Shown piece after piece: positions 45,401-52,958 of a DNA stretch of 64,000 nt. A program made the position numbers and the translations under genes. Position 1 is the first letter of the stretch; each line of letters starts with the position of its first letter. This stretch comes from Rahnella bonaserana (lineage in GTDB: Bacteria; Pseudomonadota; Gammaproteobacteria; Enterobacterales; Enterobacteriaceae), in the NCBI RefSeq assembly GCF_019049675.1, contig NZ_JAFMOW010000064.1, forward strand, positions 1 to 64,000. The letters are read 5' to 3'. The notes under the pieces were generated by a model. That model searched no databases. It had not been told where the DNA came from and was given only the letters and a program-made list of their open reading frames with translations.

Positions 45401-45644
45401 ATTTCATGTACACCATGTTTTCTACGCCGTTGATGGCTTCTTCCAGCGGCGTCGCCACGGTTTCAGCAATCACTTTCGGGTTGGCACCCGGATATTCGGC
45501 GCGCACCTGCACGCTTGGTGGAACGACATTGGGATATTCACTGACCGGCAGCAACGGGATTGCAATTGCGCCGGTGACCAAAATCAAAATCGACAAAACA
45601 GCCGCAAAAATAGGCCGGTCGATGAAAAAACGGGAAAAGTCCAT
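42492..45644 (-). CDS. oqxB: RND multidrug efflux transporter OqxB
   Basis: 1050 residues, full length for an HAE1-type inner-membrane RND pump. It begins MDFSRFFIDRPIFAAVLSIL and follows OqxB closely through the porter and membrane domains. The proton-relay residues in helix 4 are present (GLVLAIGIVVDDAIVVVEN with the Asp pair), as is the helix-10 Lys in MGLACKNAILIVEFA. It extrudes quinolones, quinoxalines, chloramphenicol and other drugs with the adaptor OqxA and an outer-membrane channel encoded elsewhere (TolC). It lies 16 bases downstream of oqxA. Confidence 0.95.
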   Translation of the reverse strand: MDFSRFFIDRPIFAAVLSILILVTGAIAIPLLPVSEYPNVVPPSVQVRAEYPGANPKVIAETVATPLEEAINGVENMVYMKSVAGSDGVLVTTVTFRPGTDPDQAQVQVQNRVAQAEARLPEDVRRQGVTTQKQSPTLTLVVHLVSPSGKYDSLYLSNYATLKVKDELARLPGVGQIQIFGAGEYAMRVWLDPNKVAARGLTASDVVKAMQEQNVQVSAGQLGAEPMPKDSDYLLSINAQGRLKDEDEFGKIILKSGDNGEIVRLRDVARIEMGSGSYALRSQLNNKDAVGIGIFQSPGANAIDLSDAVRAKMNELATRFPEGMTWRAPYDPTVFVRDSISAVVHTLLEAVVLVVLVVILFLQTWRASIIPLLAVPISVIGTFSILYLLGFSLNTLSLFGLVLAIGIVVDDAIVVVENVERNIEEGLAPRDAAHQAMREVSGPIIAIALVLCAVFVPMAFLSGVTGQFYKQFAVTIAISTVISAINSLTLSPALAALLLKAHGAPKDMPSRLIDRLFGWIFRPFNRFFNASSHRYQNAVSKTLGRRGAVFGVYVLLLCAAAFMFKAVPGGFIPTQDKLYLIAGVKMPEGASLSRTDAVIRKISALGLSTDGVIDAVAFPGLNALQFTNTPNTGTVFFALKPLSERTRTAAEINAEINAKISQIQEGFAFSIMPPPILGLGQGSGYSLYVQDRAGLGYGALQTAINTMSGAIMQTPGMGYPISSYQANVPQLDAHIDRDKAKAQGVSLDDLFSTLQVYLGSSYINDFNRFGRTWKVMAQADGQFRDSVEDIANLRTRNDKGEMVPIGSMLNITTTYGPDPVIRYNGYPAADLIGDADPRVLSSAQAMTELTAMSKNLLPNGMNIEWTDLSYQQSTQGNAALIVFPMSVLLAFLVLAALYESWTLPLAVILIVPMTMLSALFGVWLTGGDNNVFVQVGLVVLMGLACKNAILIVEFARELEIQGKGIIESALEACRLRLRPIVMTSIAFIAGTIPLILGHGAGAEVRGVTGITVFSGMLGVTLFGLFLTPVFYVALRKLVTRKKVVVETQTA

Positions 45645-45660
45645 GAGTCAGGATTCTCTT

Positions 45661-46881
45661 TTATTGAACGGCAGCAGGAGAAGGAGCGGCAACATTGGCG
45701 GCCATGCTGACCGTTTTGGCATTCACCGGCATTCCCGGCATAAAGACTTTCTGCACACCATCGATGATCACCCGGTCACCGGCTTGCAGACCTTTTTGCA
45801 CAATGCGCAATCCACCTGACATCCTGCCGACTTCCACATCGCGACGCTGGGCTTTACCGTCTTTATCGACCACATACACAAACTTGCGATCCTGATCGGT
45901 CAGCACGGCTTTATCATCCACCAGCACGGCGCTGAACTGCGCGCTGCCCGGCATCTGAACACGTGCGAATAATCCCGGTGTGAAAGTACGGTCACGGTTA
46001 TCAAGCAGGGCGCGCATGCGGATGGTGCCGGTACCGGAATTGAGCTGGTTATCGGTGAAATCCACCACACCCTGATGCGGATAACCGTTTTCGCCGACTA
46101 AACCCACATGAACCGGCAAACGATTTTGCGGGTTATCATTGAATTTTCCATCGCGGGCCAGAGCCTGATAACGCAGGAAAGTGCCTTCATCTACATCGAA
46201 ATAGACATAAACGGTATCGAGCGAAACCAGCGTCGTCAGCACACTGGCGCTGTCTCCAGCGGTCACCAGATTTCCTGATGTGATCATCGCGCGGCTGGCG
46301 CGACCATCAATAGGCGAAATTACGCGGGTGAAATCAAGATTAAGCTGTGCCATGTCCAGCTGTGCCTGAGCAGCCAGTACATCTGACTGCGCCTGAGATG
46401 CGGCGGAGCGGCGCTGCTCGGCGATTTCTTTTGATACCGCCTGAGTGCCCATCAGCGCTTCGGTACGCGCCGATTCACTTCTCGCCAGACTGGCCTGATT
46501 ACGCGCACGAACCAGTTCTGCCTTAGCCTGTTCCTGTGCGGCGCGGTAAGTGCGGTCATCAATGGTGAATAACACCTGACCCTTTTTCACTTCCTGACCT
46601 TCCTGATAATTCACCTTATCGATGTAACCGGACACCCGCGGGCGCAGTTGCACACTTTGTACCGCTTCCACCCGTCCGTTAAATGCATCCCACTGGCTTA
46701 TAGATTTAATCAAAACATCGGCGGCACTGACCTGCGGGGCAGGCGGAGCCGAATTTTGTGCCACGCTGTTATCACACCCGGCAAGCAGGGCAACCATCAG
46801 CGCGATCCCTGAAAGACGCAACGTCAAATGCGTGCCACCGGAGCGGCCGCGTGCAACAACCTGTGATTTTTGCAGGTTCAT
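45661..46881 (-). CDS. oqxA: RND efflux periplasmic adaptor OqxA
   Basis: 406 residues from ATG 46881 (MNLQKSQVVARG). It has a lipoprotein signal with lipobox LLAGC and a membrane-fusion-protein architecture: lipoyl halves, alpha-hairpin (about 100-165) and beta-barrel (LRPRVSGYIDKVNYQEGQEVKKGQ..., ISPIDGRASRAMITSGNLVTAGD). The end (KVFMPGMPVNAKTVSM) is as in OqxA. It bridges OqxB and the outer-membrane channel. A longer in-frame extension upstream overlaps the operator region and is not used. Confidence 0.93.
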   Translation of the reverse strand: MNLQKSQVVARGRSGGTHLTLRLSGIALMVALLAGCDNSVAQNSAPPAPQVSAADVLIKSISQWDAFNGRVEAVQSVQLRPRVSGYIDKVNYQEGQEVKKGQVLFTIDDRTYRAAQEQAKAELVRARNQASLARSESARTEALMGTQAVSKEIAEQRRSAASQAQSDVLAAQAQLDMAQLNLDFTRVISPIDGRASRAMITSGNLVTAGDSASVLTTLVSLDTVYVYFDVDEGTFLRYQALARDGKFNDNPQNRLPVHVGLVGENGYPHQGVVDFTDNQLNSGTGTIRMRALLDNRDRTFTPGLFARVQMPGSAQFSAVLVDDKAVLTDQDRKFVYVVDKDGKAQRRDVEVGRMSGGLRIVQKGLQAGDRVIIDGVQKVFMPGMPVNAKTVSMAANVAAPSPAAVQ

Positions 46882-46999
46882 CATTATTTTTATTTCCAGT
46901 GAGTAAGTGCCGCCAGGCAATACACCGGCCTGTCCGCCGGGTAACGTCCTTTGCCTGATCTGACTTTTTTGGGACTTGTGCCGTTCATCAGCACAATAA

Positions 47000-47018
47000 T
47001 GTATCAAATACTGATACA
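47000..47018. promoter_or_regulatory. Palindromic operator candidate near oqxA
   Basis: TGTATCA-AATAC-TGATACA: a perfect 7-bp dyad with a 5-base spacer, 119 bases upstream of the oqxA ATG. Its compact 19-bp symmetry is that of a dimeric repressor site, with OqxR the obvious candidate. Confidence 0.6.
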
Positions 47019-47135
47019 ATTGATTCGAGGGGATTGTAGGGATGCGCCTACTAAAGTGCAAGAATTACTGTTACACTTTCTGTGCTGTTTTACAGAATGT
47101 TTACTTCGGGGTGGGTGACTATCAGGTAATGGCAA

Positions 47136-47166
47136 ATTAAATGCAATAGTAAAACTTGCATTTAAT
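47136..47166. promoter_or_regulatory. Palindromic operator candidate near rarA
   Basis: ATTAAATGCAA-TAGTAAAAC-TTGCATTTAAT: a perfect 11-bp dyad with a 9-base spacer, 76 bases upstream of the rarA ATG. It has a different half-site from the dyad near oqxA, so probably a different protein binds it. No T run follows, so it is not a terminator. Confidence 0.6.
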
Positions 47167-47242
47167 CGAAAACTAGGTCAGTTTATAAAAAGACGAGTCG
47201 CCCTCGGGGCGCACAAACAAAAAAATAAGCAGGAGATGGCCC

Positions 47243-47599
47243 ATGAGAACCGAGGATTTCATTCACGACCTGATCGACTGGATCGATCACAATCTGGAAG
47301 AGCGACTGGATATTAAAACCGTTGCCAAACGTGCAGGCTATTCGCGCTGGTATCTCCAGCGGATGTTCAAAGAGCACACAGGTTTACCGATGGGTGAGTT
47401 CATTCGTGAGAAAAAACTGAAGAAATCTGCTGATATGCTGGCCAGCAGCGGTGAGCCAATTGTCAGCGTGGCGATTTCGCTGGGCTTTGATTCACAACAG
47501 TCTTTCACACGCAGTTTCAAACGTCAGTTCGGTCAGACCCCAGGTGACTGGCGCCGCGGCCTGAATATGGGCACGGAATGTCAGGGCTGTCTGCACTGA
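47243..47599 (+). CDS. rarA: AraC-type activator RarA
   Basis: 118 residues: a free-standing MarA/SoxS/RamA-type double HTH (AKRAGYSRWYLQRMFKEHTG; SLGFDSQQSFTRSFKRQFGQTPGDWRR). In Klebsiella and Enterobacter, rarA is divergent from oqxAB and activates it together with other multidrug-resistance genes. The same arrangement here supports the name. AGGAG lies about 9 bases before the ATG. Confidence 0.88.
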   Translation: MRTEDFIHDLIDWIDHNLEERLDIKTVAKRAGYSRWYLQRMFKEHTGLPMGEFIREKKLKKSADMLASSGEPIVSVAISLGFDSQQSFTRSFKRQFGQTPGDWRRGLNMGTECQGCLH

Positions 47600-47837
47600 T
47601 TCTTCTCTCCACTTACTCCCGGTAAGTGTGTACCGCTGGCCCGGCTTCCTGCCGGGCAGTGAACTCTTTTTTGTCCCCCCCGGCTTTGTACTCTCTCTTT
47701 ATTATTCCCGTGACGCATTCAGAAGCCTTTCTCTCTGCTTTTCCCCTCACGTTATGATCTGCATTTCAGGCATCCGCACAGCAGCATTTCTCAGGACGTG
47801 ATCAACCCAACAAAAAACGACATCAAAGTTCATCTAA
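47600..47837. other. Intergenic region after rarA
   Basis: Two hairpins follow rarA: CACTTAC/GTAAGTG near 47610-47628 and GCCCGGC-TTCCT-GCCGGGC at 47639-47657, the latter with a TTTTTT run about 10 bases later. They probably end rarA transcription. Nothing else is seen before the KdgR box. Confidence 0.5.
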
Positions 47838-47856
47838 ATTGAAATGATGTTTCATT
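47838..47856. promoter_or_regulatory. KdgR box upstream of kduD
   Basis: ATTGAAATGATGTTTCATT fits the published KdgR consensus AATRAAAYRNYRTTTYATT at 18 of 19 positions. KdgR represses pectin catabolism genes until 2-keto-3-deoxygluconate accumulates. Confidence 0.8.
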
Positions 47857-47859
47857 TTG

Positions 47860-47888
47860 TTGAGTTGCGCGGATTTTCTCGCTAGACT
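47860..47888 (+). promoter_or_regulatory. Candidate sigma-70 promoter of kduD
   Basis: TTGAGT, 17 bases, TAGACT, placed right after the KdgR box and about 90 bases before the kduD ATG. Confidence 0.5.
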
Positions 47889-47978
47889 CCCTTCATGACT
47901 CTGGAGCCGGGCGCAGCCCGACAACCAAAAATCCTACGGAAAAGCGCATTCGCCTCCGTTTTATGAAAAGGAAACATC

Positions 47979-48740
47979 ATGATTCTGGATAATTTTTCTC
48001 TGAAGGGTAAAGTCGCGGTCGTCACCGGCTGTGATACCGGTTTGGGACAAGGTATGGCCATTGGCCTTGCTGAAGCAGGCTGTGACATTGTCGGCATCAA
48101 CATTGTTGAACCCACCGAAACCATCGAACGCGTAGGTGCGACAGGACGTCGTTTCCTGAGCCTGACTGCCGATCTTAGCGATACCAAAGTGATCCCTGCG
48201 CTGCTAGAACGTGCTGTGGCAGAAATGGGCCATATCGACATTCTGGTCAATAACGCCGGGATTATCCGCCGTGAAGACGCCATTGAGTTCAGCGAAAAGA
48301 ACTGGGATGACGTGATGAACCTGAACATCAAATCGGTATTTTTCATGTCACAAGCGGTGGCAAAACAATTCATCGCGCAGGGCACGGGCGGCAAAATCAT
48401 CAACATAGCGTCGATGCTTTCTTATCAGGGTGGCATCCGCGTACCTTCCTACACTGCATCGAAAAGCGCCGTGATGGGCGTCACCCGTCTGCTGGCGAAC
48501 GAATGGGCGAAACACAATATCAATGTGAACGCCATTGCACCGGGCTACATGGCCACCAACAACACCCAGCAACTCCGTGCCGATGAAGCGCGCAGCGAAG
48601 AAATTCTGGGGCGTATTCCTGCGGGTCGCTGGGGCTTGCCATCTGATCTGATGGGGCCGGTTGTTTTCCTGTCTTCTCCGGCATCCGACTATATTAATGG
48701 CTACACGATTGCCGTTGACGGCGGCTGGCTGGCACGTTAA
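47979..48740 (+). CDS. kduD: 2-dehydro-3-deoxy-D-gluconate 5-dehydrogenase KduD
   Basis: 253 residues. Short-chain dehydrogenase with GCDTGLGQG (NAD site), NNAG and YTASK. MILDNFSLKGKVAVVTGC and AIAPGYMATNNTQQLRAD mark the KduD group. It reduces 2,5-diketo-3-deoxygluconate to 2-keto-3-deoxygluconate in pectin and uronate breakdown. A KdgR box lies upstream and an RpiB-like gene downstream in the same operon; kduI is not adjacent. Confidence 0.93.
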   Translation: MILDNFSLKGKVAVVTGCDTGLGQGMAIGLAEAGCDIVGINIVEPTETIERVGATGRRFLSLTADLSDTKVIPALLERAVAEMGHIDILVNNAGIIRREDAIEFSEKNWDDVMNLNIKSVFFMSQAVAKQFIAQGTGGKIINIASMLSYQGGIRVPSYTASKSAVMGVTRLLANEWAKHNINVNAIAPGYMATNNTQQLRADEARSEEILGRIPAGRWGLPSDLMGPVVFLSSPASDYINGYTIAVDGGWLAR

Positions 48741-48808
48741 TTACGCCAATTATTGCTAAATAATCACCGACAGCAGCGGGTCACGCCGCTGCCCAAAGAG
48801 GAAATCTC

Positions 48809-49447
48809 ATGAAAATTGCATTGATGATGGAAAACAGTCAGGCCGCTAAAAACGCGATTATCCTGAAAGAACTGAACGCGGTGGCATCTGAGAAAGAATA
48901 TCCGGTGTACAACGTAGGCATGTCTGATGAGCAGGATCACCACCTGACTTACATCCATCTGGGTATCATGGCCAGCATTTTGCTCAACTCTAAAGCGGTA
49001 GATTTTGTTGTAGCAGGTTGCGGCACCGGACAGGGCGCACTGATGTCATTGAACATTCATCCGGGCGTTAACTGCGGTTACTGTATTGATCCGGCTGATG
49101 CTTTCCTGTTCGCGCAAATCAACAACGGCAACGCATTGTCACTGCCATTCGCCAAAGGTTTTGGCTGGGGCGCTGAACTCAATGTGCGTTTCATCTTCGA
49201 GAAAGCCTTTACCGGCGAGAAAGGCCAGGGCTACCCGGCTGACCGCAAAGAACCTCAGGTGCGGAATGCCGGTATTCTGAACCAGGTGAAAGCTGCGGTT
49301 GTGAAAGAAAACTATCTCGACACGCTGCGCGCTATCGATCCGGAACTGGTGAAAACCGCCGTGACCGGTGAGCGTTTCCAGAAATGTTTCTTCGAGAACT
49401 GCCAGAACAAAGAGATCGAAAACTTCGTGCGTGAAATCCTCGCCTAA
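48809..49447 (+). CDS. RpiB/LacA/LacB family sugar-phosphate isomerase-like protein
   Basis: 212 residues with GAGG before the ATG. The first 150 residues follow the RpiB/LacAB fold (VDFVVAGCGTGQGALMSLNIHPGVNCGYC with the active-site Cys region, FAQINNGNALSLPFAKGFGWG). The last about 60 residues are an added helical tail. It lies 68 bases after kduD, under the same KdgR box, so its substrate is likely a pectin-derived keto-deoxy sugar acid or its isomer rather than ribose-5-phosphate. It could stand in for KduI, which is inference. Confidence 0.82.
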   Translation: MKIALMMENSQAAKNAIILKELNAVASEKEYPVYNVGMSDEQDHHLTYIHLGIMASILLNSKAVDFVVAGCGTGQGALMSLNIHPGVNCGYCIDPADAFLFAQINNGNALSLPFAKGFGWGAELNVRFIFEKAFTGEKGQGYPADRKEPQVRNAGILNQVKAAVVKENYLDTLRAIDPELVKTAVTGERFQKCFFENCQNKEIENFVREILA

Positions 49448-49467
49448 GATTTCATTTTCTTGATGAC

Positions 49468-49502
49468 AAAAAAACCGGTGCCCATGTGGCACCGGTTTTT
49501 TT
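49468..49502. terminator. Bidirectional terminator
   Basis: AAACCGGTGCC-CATGT-GGCACCGGTTT with flanking A and T runs. It ends the kduD unit (+) and the ogl-kdgF unit (-). Confidence 0.92.
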
Positions 49503-49544
49503 ATGCAGCTCTATTCGGTTAACCCTTAATAAAAAGATGACGGG

Positions 49545-49865
49545 TTACAGAAAATCCTGTCGTTGCGGTGTGAAGGTATCGAGAAGTACGCCTTTCTCCA
49601 GACACACGCAGCCGTGCATGATGTACGGTTTTTTGTATAACGTGTCGCCCGCGGTCACTTCGTGAGTTTCCTCGCCGATAGTGAATTTAAAGCGACCGGA
49701 AAGCACGTACGTCAGTTGCTCATGCACATGGTTATGCATCGGCCCGACCGCACCTTCCTCAAAATACACTTCGACGGCCATCATGCTGCCGTCATGGGCC
49801 AGAACGCGGCGGCTTACACCGCCGCCTAAATCCTGTAAGGGGATCTCTTTTTTGAATACAAACAT
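49545..49865 (-). CDS. kdgF: Pectin degradation cupin KdgF
   Basis: 106 residues, single cupin domain. The metal ligands are in GPMHNHVHEQLTYVLSG (three His and a Glu) and HGCVCLEKG (His). KdgF converts the 4,5-unsaturated monouronate from oligogalacturonide breakdown into the linear 5-keto-4-deoxyuronate used by KduI and KduD. Its start lies 3 bases after the ogl stop, so the two are co-transcribed. Confidence 0.92.
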   Translation of the reverse strand: MFVFKKEIPLQDLGGGVSRRVLAHDGSMMAVEVYFEEGAVGPMHNHVHEQLTYVLSGRFKFTIGEETHEVTAGDTLYKKPYIMHGCVCLEKGVLLDTFTPQRQDFL

Positions 49866-49868
49866 CGG

Positions 49869-51050
49869 TTAGTCCTTTCTTAACGAGCTGAGCAGGGCAT
49901 CCGGAATTTCTGCCAGATACAGCGCCGGCAGGCCTTCGTAATCGGTGGTAAAGAGCACGTGACGATCGTCCGGCGAGAAAGAAGGGTGCGGATGCGTCAC
50001 CTGACGGTCGCCATCCAGCACACGCCATGAACTGTTATGGGCGGCAAGCGGGGCATGCTGGCGGGTTTTGGCGTCAAAAATATACAGCCATGGATCGTTT
50101 TCAATCGTATGGCTGGCGGTATCTTTCACATCTACCGGCGTGCCGGAACCGTCGCCGACCAGCAGCGTTCCGTTTTCATTGCTCATCAGGTGTGAACACG
50201 CGGGCATGGTCATCAGACAAATATCTTCACCGGTCTGCGGATCAAAGCGGCGGATATGACGGTCGTGCTGGCCTTTCAGATAAGACACATACATCAGCGC
50301 GGAGCCGTCCGGCACCCAGAATTCGTGCGTACAGCTTTCACCTGGTGCATGCTCCTTCACCTTGCGCACATTGCTGCCATCCTCATTTACCAGCCACATG
50401 CGGGCATCTACCAGATCATGCGGGCCTTCATGACAGAACGCGACGGTATTATCATCAAAAGGTCGGTATATCGGATGACCGAGCCATTCATTCTTTTCGT
50501 GTATCACGCGGGACTTACCATTAATGAGATCGACACGCAGCAGGCGGCAGTGGGGATGACTATGATAAAACTCCTGAAAGATTTTCCAGTCAGATAACGG
50601 TGTCCAGTCTTCACGACTGATCTCAATGCCCACCAGACTGGTGCATTCACTGTTCGCGACCCAGGTGCCGTATCCGACCCAATCTTCCGGTACGGTATAA
50701 ACGGTTTGCTCGCTGAAGTCGGCGAGTTTTACACGCTGCAAACTGCGCTCATTTTTCACGTAATACAGAAACTGATCGTCGGGCGAAAGGAAGCCACCGA
50801 AGGTATTGTCACCTTCGCCTTCCGTTAACTGAACCGCCTTTTGGGTCTGAAGATCCAGCAGATAGTAATTGCGGTTGCCATCAAACTCACCGGCAAACAG
50901 CAGCCTGCCGCCGTCGCGGGTAAAGCATTTCTGATAGAAATAGTTGCGATGGCAAAGCACATCGGGCGGTGTCAGACGCGTCACGCGCGCGCCGGTCTGT
51001 GCGTCCTGAACGGTGTGGAAATTGAATTGAATCTGAGAACCTTTCGCCAT
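49869..51050 (-). CDS. ogl: Oligogalacturonate lyase Ogl (PL22)
   Basis: 393 residues, cytoplasmic, seven-bladed beta-propeller lyase family PL22. It has the family start MAKGSQIQFNFHTVQDAQTGA, DWKIFQEFYHSHPHCRLLRVDL, HEGPHDLVDARMWLVNEDG and CTHEFWVPDG with the metal/catalytic His residues. It cuts short oligogalacturonides by beta-elimination into unsaturated monomers, which the adjacent kdgF product then linearises. A KdgR box lies upstream, and AGGTG precedes the ATG. Confidence 0.94.
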   Translation of the reverse strand: MAKGSQIQFNFHTVQDAQTGARVTRLTPPDVLCHRNYFYQKCFTRDGGRLLFAGEFDGNRNYYLLDLQTQKAVQLTEGEGDNTFGGFLSPDDQFLYYVKNERSLQRVKLADFSEQTVYTVPEDWVGYGTWVANSECTSLVGIEISREDWTPLSDWKIFQEFYHSHPHCRLLRVDLINGKSRVIHEKNEWLGHPIYRPFDDNTVAFCHEGPHDLVDARMWLVNEDGSNVRKVKEHAPGESCTHEFWVPDGSALMYVSYLKGQHDRHIRRFDPQTGEDICLMTMPACSHLMSNENGTLLVGDGSGTPVDVKDTASHTIENDPWLYIFDAKTRQHAPLAAHNSSWRVLDGDRQVTHPHPSFSPDDRHVLFTTDYEGLPALYLAEIPDALLSSLRKD

Positions 51051-51104
51051 GATTCACCTCATAAGTGGCAATAAAATCAGCCGTGTGTGGGCTTCCATTC
51101 ATTA

Positions 51105-51123
51105 ATTGAAATGCAATTTCATT
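51105..51123. promoter_or_regulatory. KdgR box upstream of ogl
   Basis: ATTGAAATGCAATTTCATT is a near match to the KdgR consensus (two mismatches), 55 bases upstream of the ogl ATG. It places ogl-kdgF in the same regulon as kduD. Confidence 0.75.
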
Positions 51124-51177
51124 AAATTGAAAACACATTACCACTTACTGATGAGCTCTGGCGGCGATCGCTGACGA

Positions 51178-51199
51178 AAATGCAACATCGATCACGTTT
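51178..51199. promoter_or_regulatory. Candidate CRP site upstream of proP
   Basis: AAATGCAACATCGATCACGTTT has one strong half-site (GATCACGTTT) and one weak one. E. coli proP is also CRP-controlled. It could instead serve the divergent ogl gene. Confidence 0.4.
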
Positions 51200-51330
51200 T
51201 TCCCTTCTGTAAAAAACATTCTATAATGTCATGGTTTCGTAAATAACAATTGATACCCAAAATAGATTAAGGGTACTGAACACATACCTCACGCTTTACA
51301 CAGTGAAGTTATTTTAGAAAAGGGATGTAC

Positions 51331-52836
51331 ATGATTAGATTGAGAAAGAAACGCGTTAAACCGATGCAAATCAACGACATTACTATCATTGATGATTCCA
51401 AGCTCAAGAAGGCGATCACTGCAGCTGCGTTAGGTAACGCGATGGAGTGGTTCGACTTCGGTGTGTACGGCTTCGTCGCCTTTGCACTGGGTCAGGTTTT
51501 CTTCCCGGGTGCCGATCCGGGCATTCAGATGATTGCCGCACTGGCTACCTTCTCCGTTCCGTTCCTCGTCAGGCCTCTGGGCGGCCTGTTCTTTGGCGCG
51601 CTGGGCGATAAGTTTGGCCGTCAGAAAGTATTATCCGTCACCATCATTATCATGTCGGTCAGTACCTTCTGTATCGGCCTGATCCCCGGTTACGCCACCA
51701 TCGGCATCTGGGCTCCGATTTTGCTGTTACTGGCTAAACTGGCGCAGGGCTTCTCGGTCGGGGGTGAATATACCGGCGCAGCGATTTTCGTTGCCGAATA
51801 TTCTCCTGACAGAAAACGTGGCTTCCTCGGCAGCTGGCTGGACTTCGGCTCTATCGCCGGTTTTATCCTCGGCGCGGGTGTGGTTGTTCTGATTTCCAGC
51901 ATTGTCGGTGAAACCAACTTCCTCGAATGGGGCTGGCGTATTCCGTTCTTCATCGCCGCACCGCTGGGCCTGATCGGTATCTACCTGCGTCATGCGCTGG
52001 AAGAGACCCCGACGTTCCAGCAGCACGTTGATAAAATCGACAGCGATTCCCGTAAGGACATTGCAGAGCCGCCGAAAGTCTCTTTCCGTGAAATTCTGAC
52101 CAAGCAGTGGAAACCGCTGATCGTCTGCGTCGGGATGGTGATTGCGACTAACGTCACTTACTACATGTTGCTGACGTACATGCCGAGCTACCTGTCGCAC
52201 AGCCTGCATTACTCTGAAGATCACGGTGTACTGATTATCATCGCCATCATGGTCGGTATGCTGTTCGTCCAGCCGTTTATGGGCCTGCTGAGTGACCGCT
52301 TTGGCCGTAAGCCGTTCGTTCTCATCGGCAGCGTGGGCTTGTTCATTCTGGCTATTCCATGCTTCATACTGATTAACAGCGGCGTCGTCGGTCTTATCTT
52401 CGCAGGGCTTCTGATCCTCGCGGTATTGCTGAACTGCTTCATCGGTGTCATGGCGTCGACCCTGCCGGCCATGTTCCCGACGCACATCCGCTACAGCGCG
52501 CTGGCGATTGCTTTCAACATCTCCGTGTTGATTGCCGGTCTGACACCGACCATCGCCGCCTGGCTGGTCGAATCTACCGGTAACCTGTATATGCCAGCCT
52601 ACTACCTGATGGTCGTGGCTATCATCGGTCTGGTGACGGGTATCTTCATGAAAGAAACCGCTAACCGTCCGCTGAAAGGCGCGACGCCGGCCGCATCGGA
52701 CCGCGCAGAAGCGAAAGAAATCCTTCAGGAACATCACGACAATATCGAACAGAAAATCGAAGATATTGACGCGCAGATTGCTGAACTTGAATCAAAAAGA
52801 AAGAACCTGATTGCGCAGCATCCAGACATCAACTGA
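51331..52836 (+). CDS. proP: Osmosensing proline/betaine-proton symporter ProP
   Basis: 501 residues from ATG 51331 ([18 protein letters not shown] upstream). MFS transporter with 12 helices, nearly collinear with E. coli ProP ([53 protein letters not shown]-type loop). It keeps the C-terminal coiled coil ([22 protein letters not shown]) that tunes osmosensing. It imports proline, glycine betaine and ectoine at high osmolality. A TATAAT lies at 51222-51227 in the upstream region. Confidence 0.95.
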   Translation: MIRLRKKRVKPMQINDITIIDDSKLKKAITAAALGNAMEWFDFGVYGFVAFALGQVFFPGADPGIQMIAALATFSVPFLVRPLGGLFFGALGDKFGRQKVLSVTIIIMSVSTFCIGLIPGYATIGIWAPILLLLAKLAQGFSVGGEYTGAAIFVAEYSPDRKRGFLGSWLDFGSIAGFILGAGVVVLISSIVGETNFLEWGWRIPFFIAAPLGLIGIYLRHALEETPTFQQHVDKIDSDSRKDIAEPPKVSFREILTKQWKPLIVCVGMVIATNVTYYMLLTYMPSYLSHSLHYSEDHGVLIIIAIMVGMLFVQPFMGLLSDRFGRKPFVLIGSVGLFILAIPCFILINSGVVGLIFAGLLILAVLLNCFIGVMASTLPAMFPTHIRYSALAIAFNISVLIAGLTPTIAAWLVESTGNLYMPAYYLMVVAIIGLVTGIFMKETANRPLKGATPAASDRAEAKEILQEHHDNIEQKIEDIDAQIAELESKRKNLIAQHPDIN

Positions 52837-52857
52837 TCATTGCCCCGCGTAATCTCA

Positions 52858-52888
52858 AAGCCGGTCACCTCGCTGACCGGCTTTTTTT
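52858..52888 (+). terminator. Terminator after proP
   Basis: AAGCCGGTCA-CCTCGC-TGACCGGCTT followed by TTTTTT. Confidence 0.92.
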
Positions 52889-52958
52889 TGCTCCGTGCCG
52901 CATTTTTCCCATTCCTGCTCCATACTTCATTTCCCGGTTATTTGAATGGAAAGCCTGT

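Larger units (their letters stand above)
46882..47242. other. Divergent oqxA-rarA control region
   Basis: 360 bases with both promoters and two strong palindromes (listed separately at 47000-47018 and 47136-47166). The region between them is AT-rich. No ORF. Confidence 0.6.

Noticed and set aside
51727-52737. Long (336-codon) open frame on the minus strand
   Set aside because: It is antisense to proP, which is highly conserved over its full length. The antisense product is low-complexity (His/Gln/Asp-rich) with no credible start.
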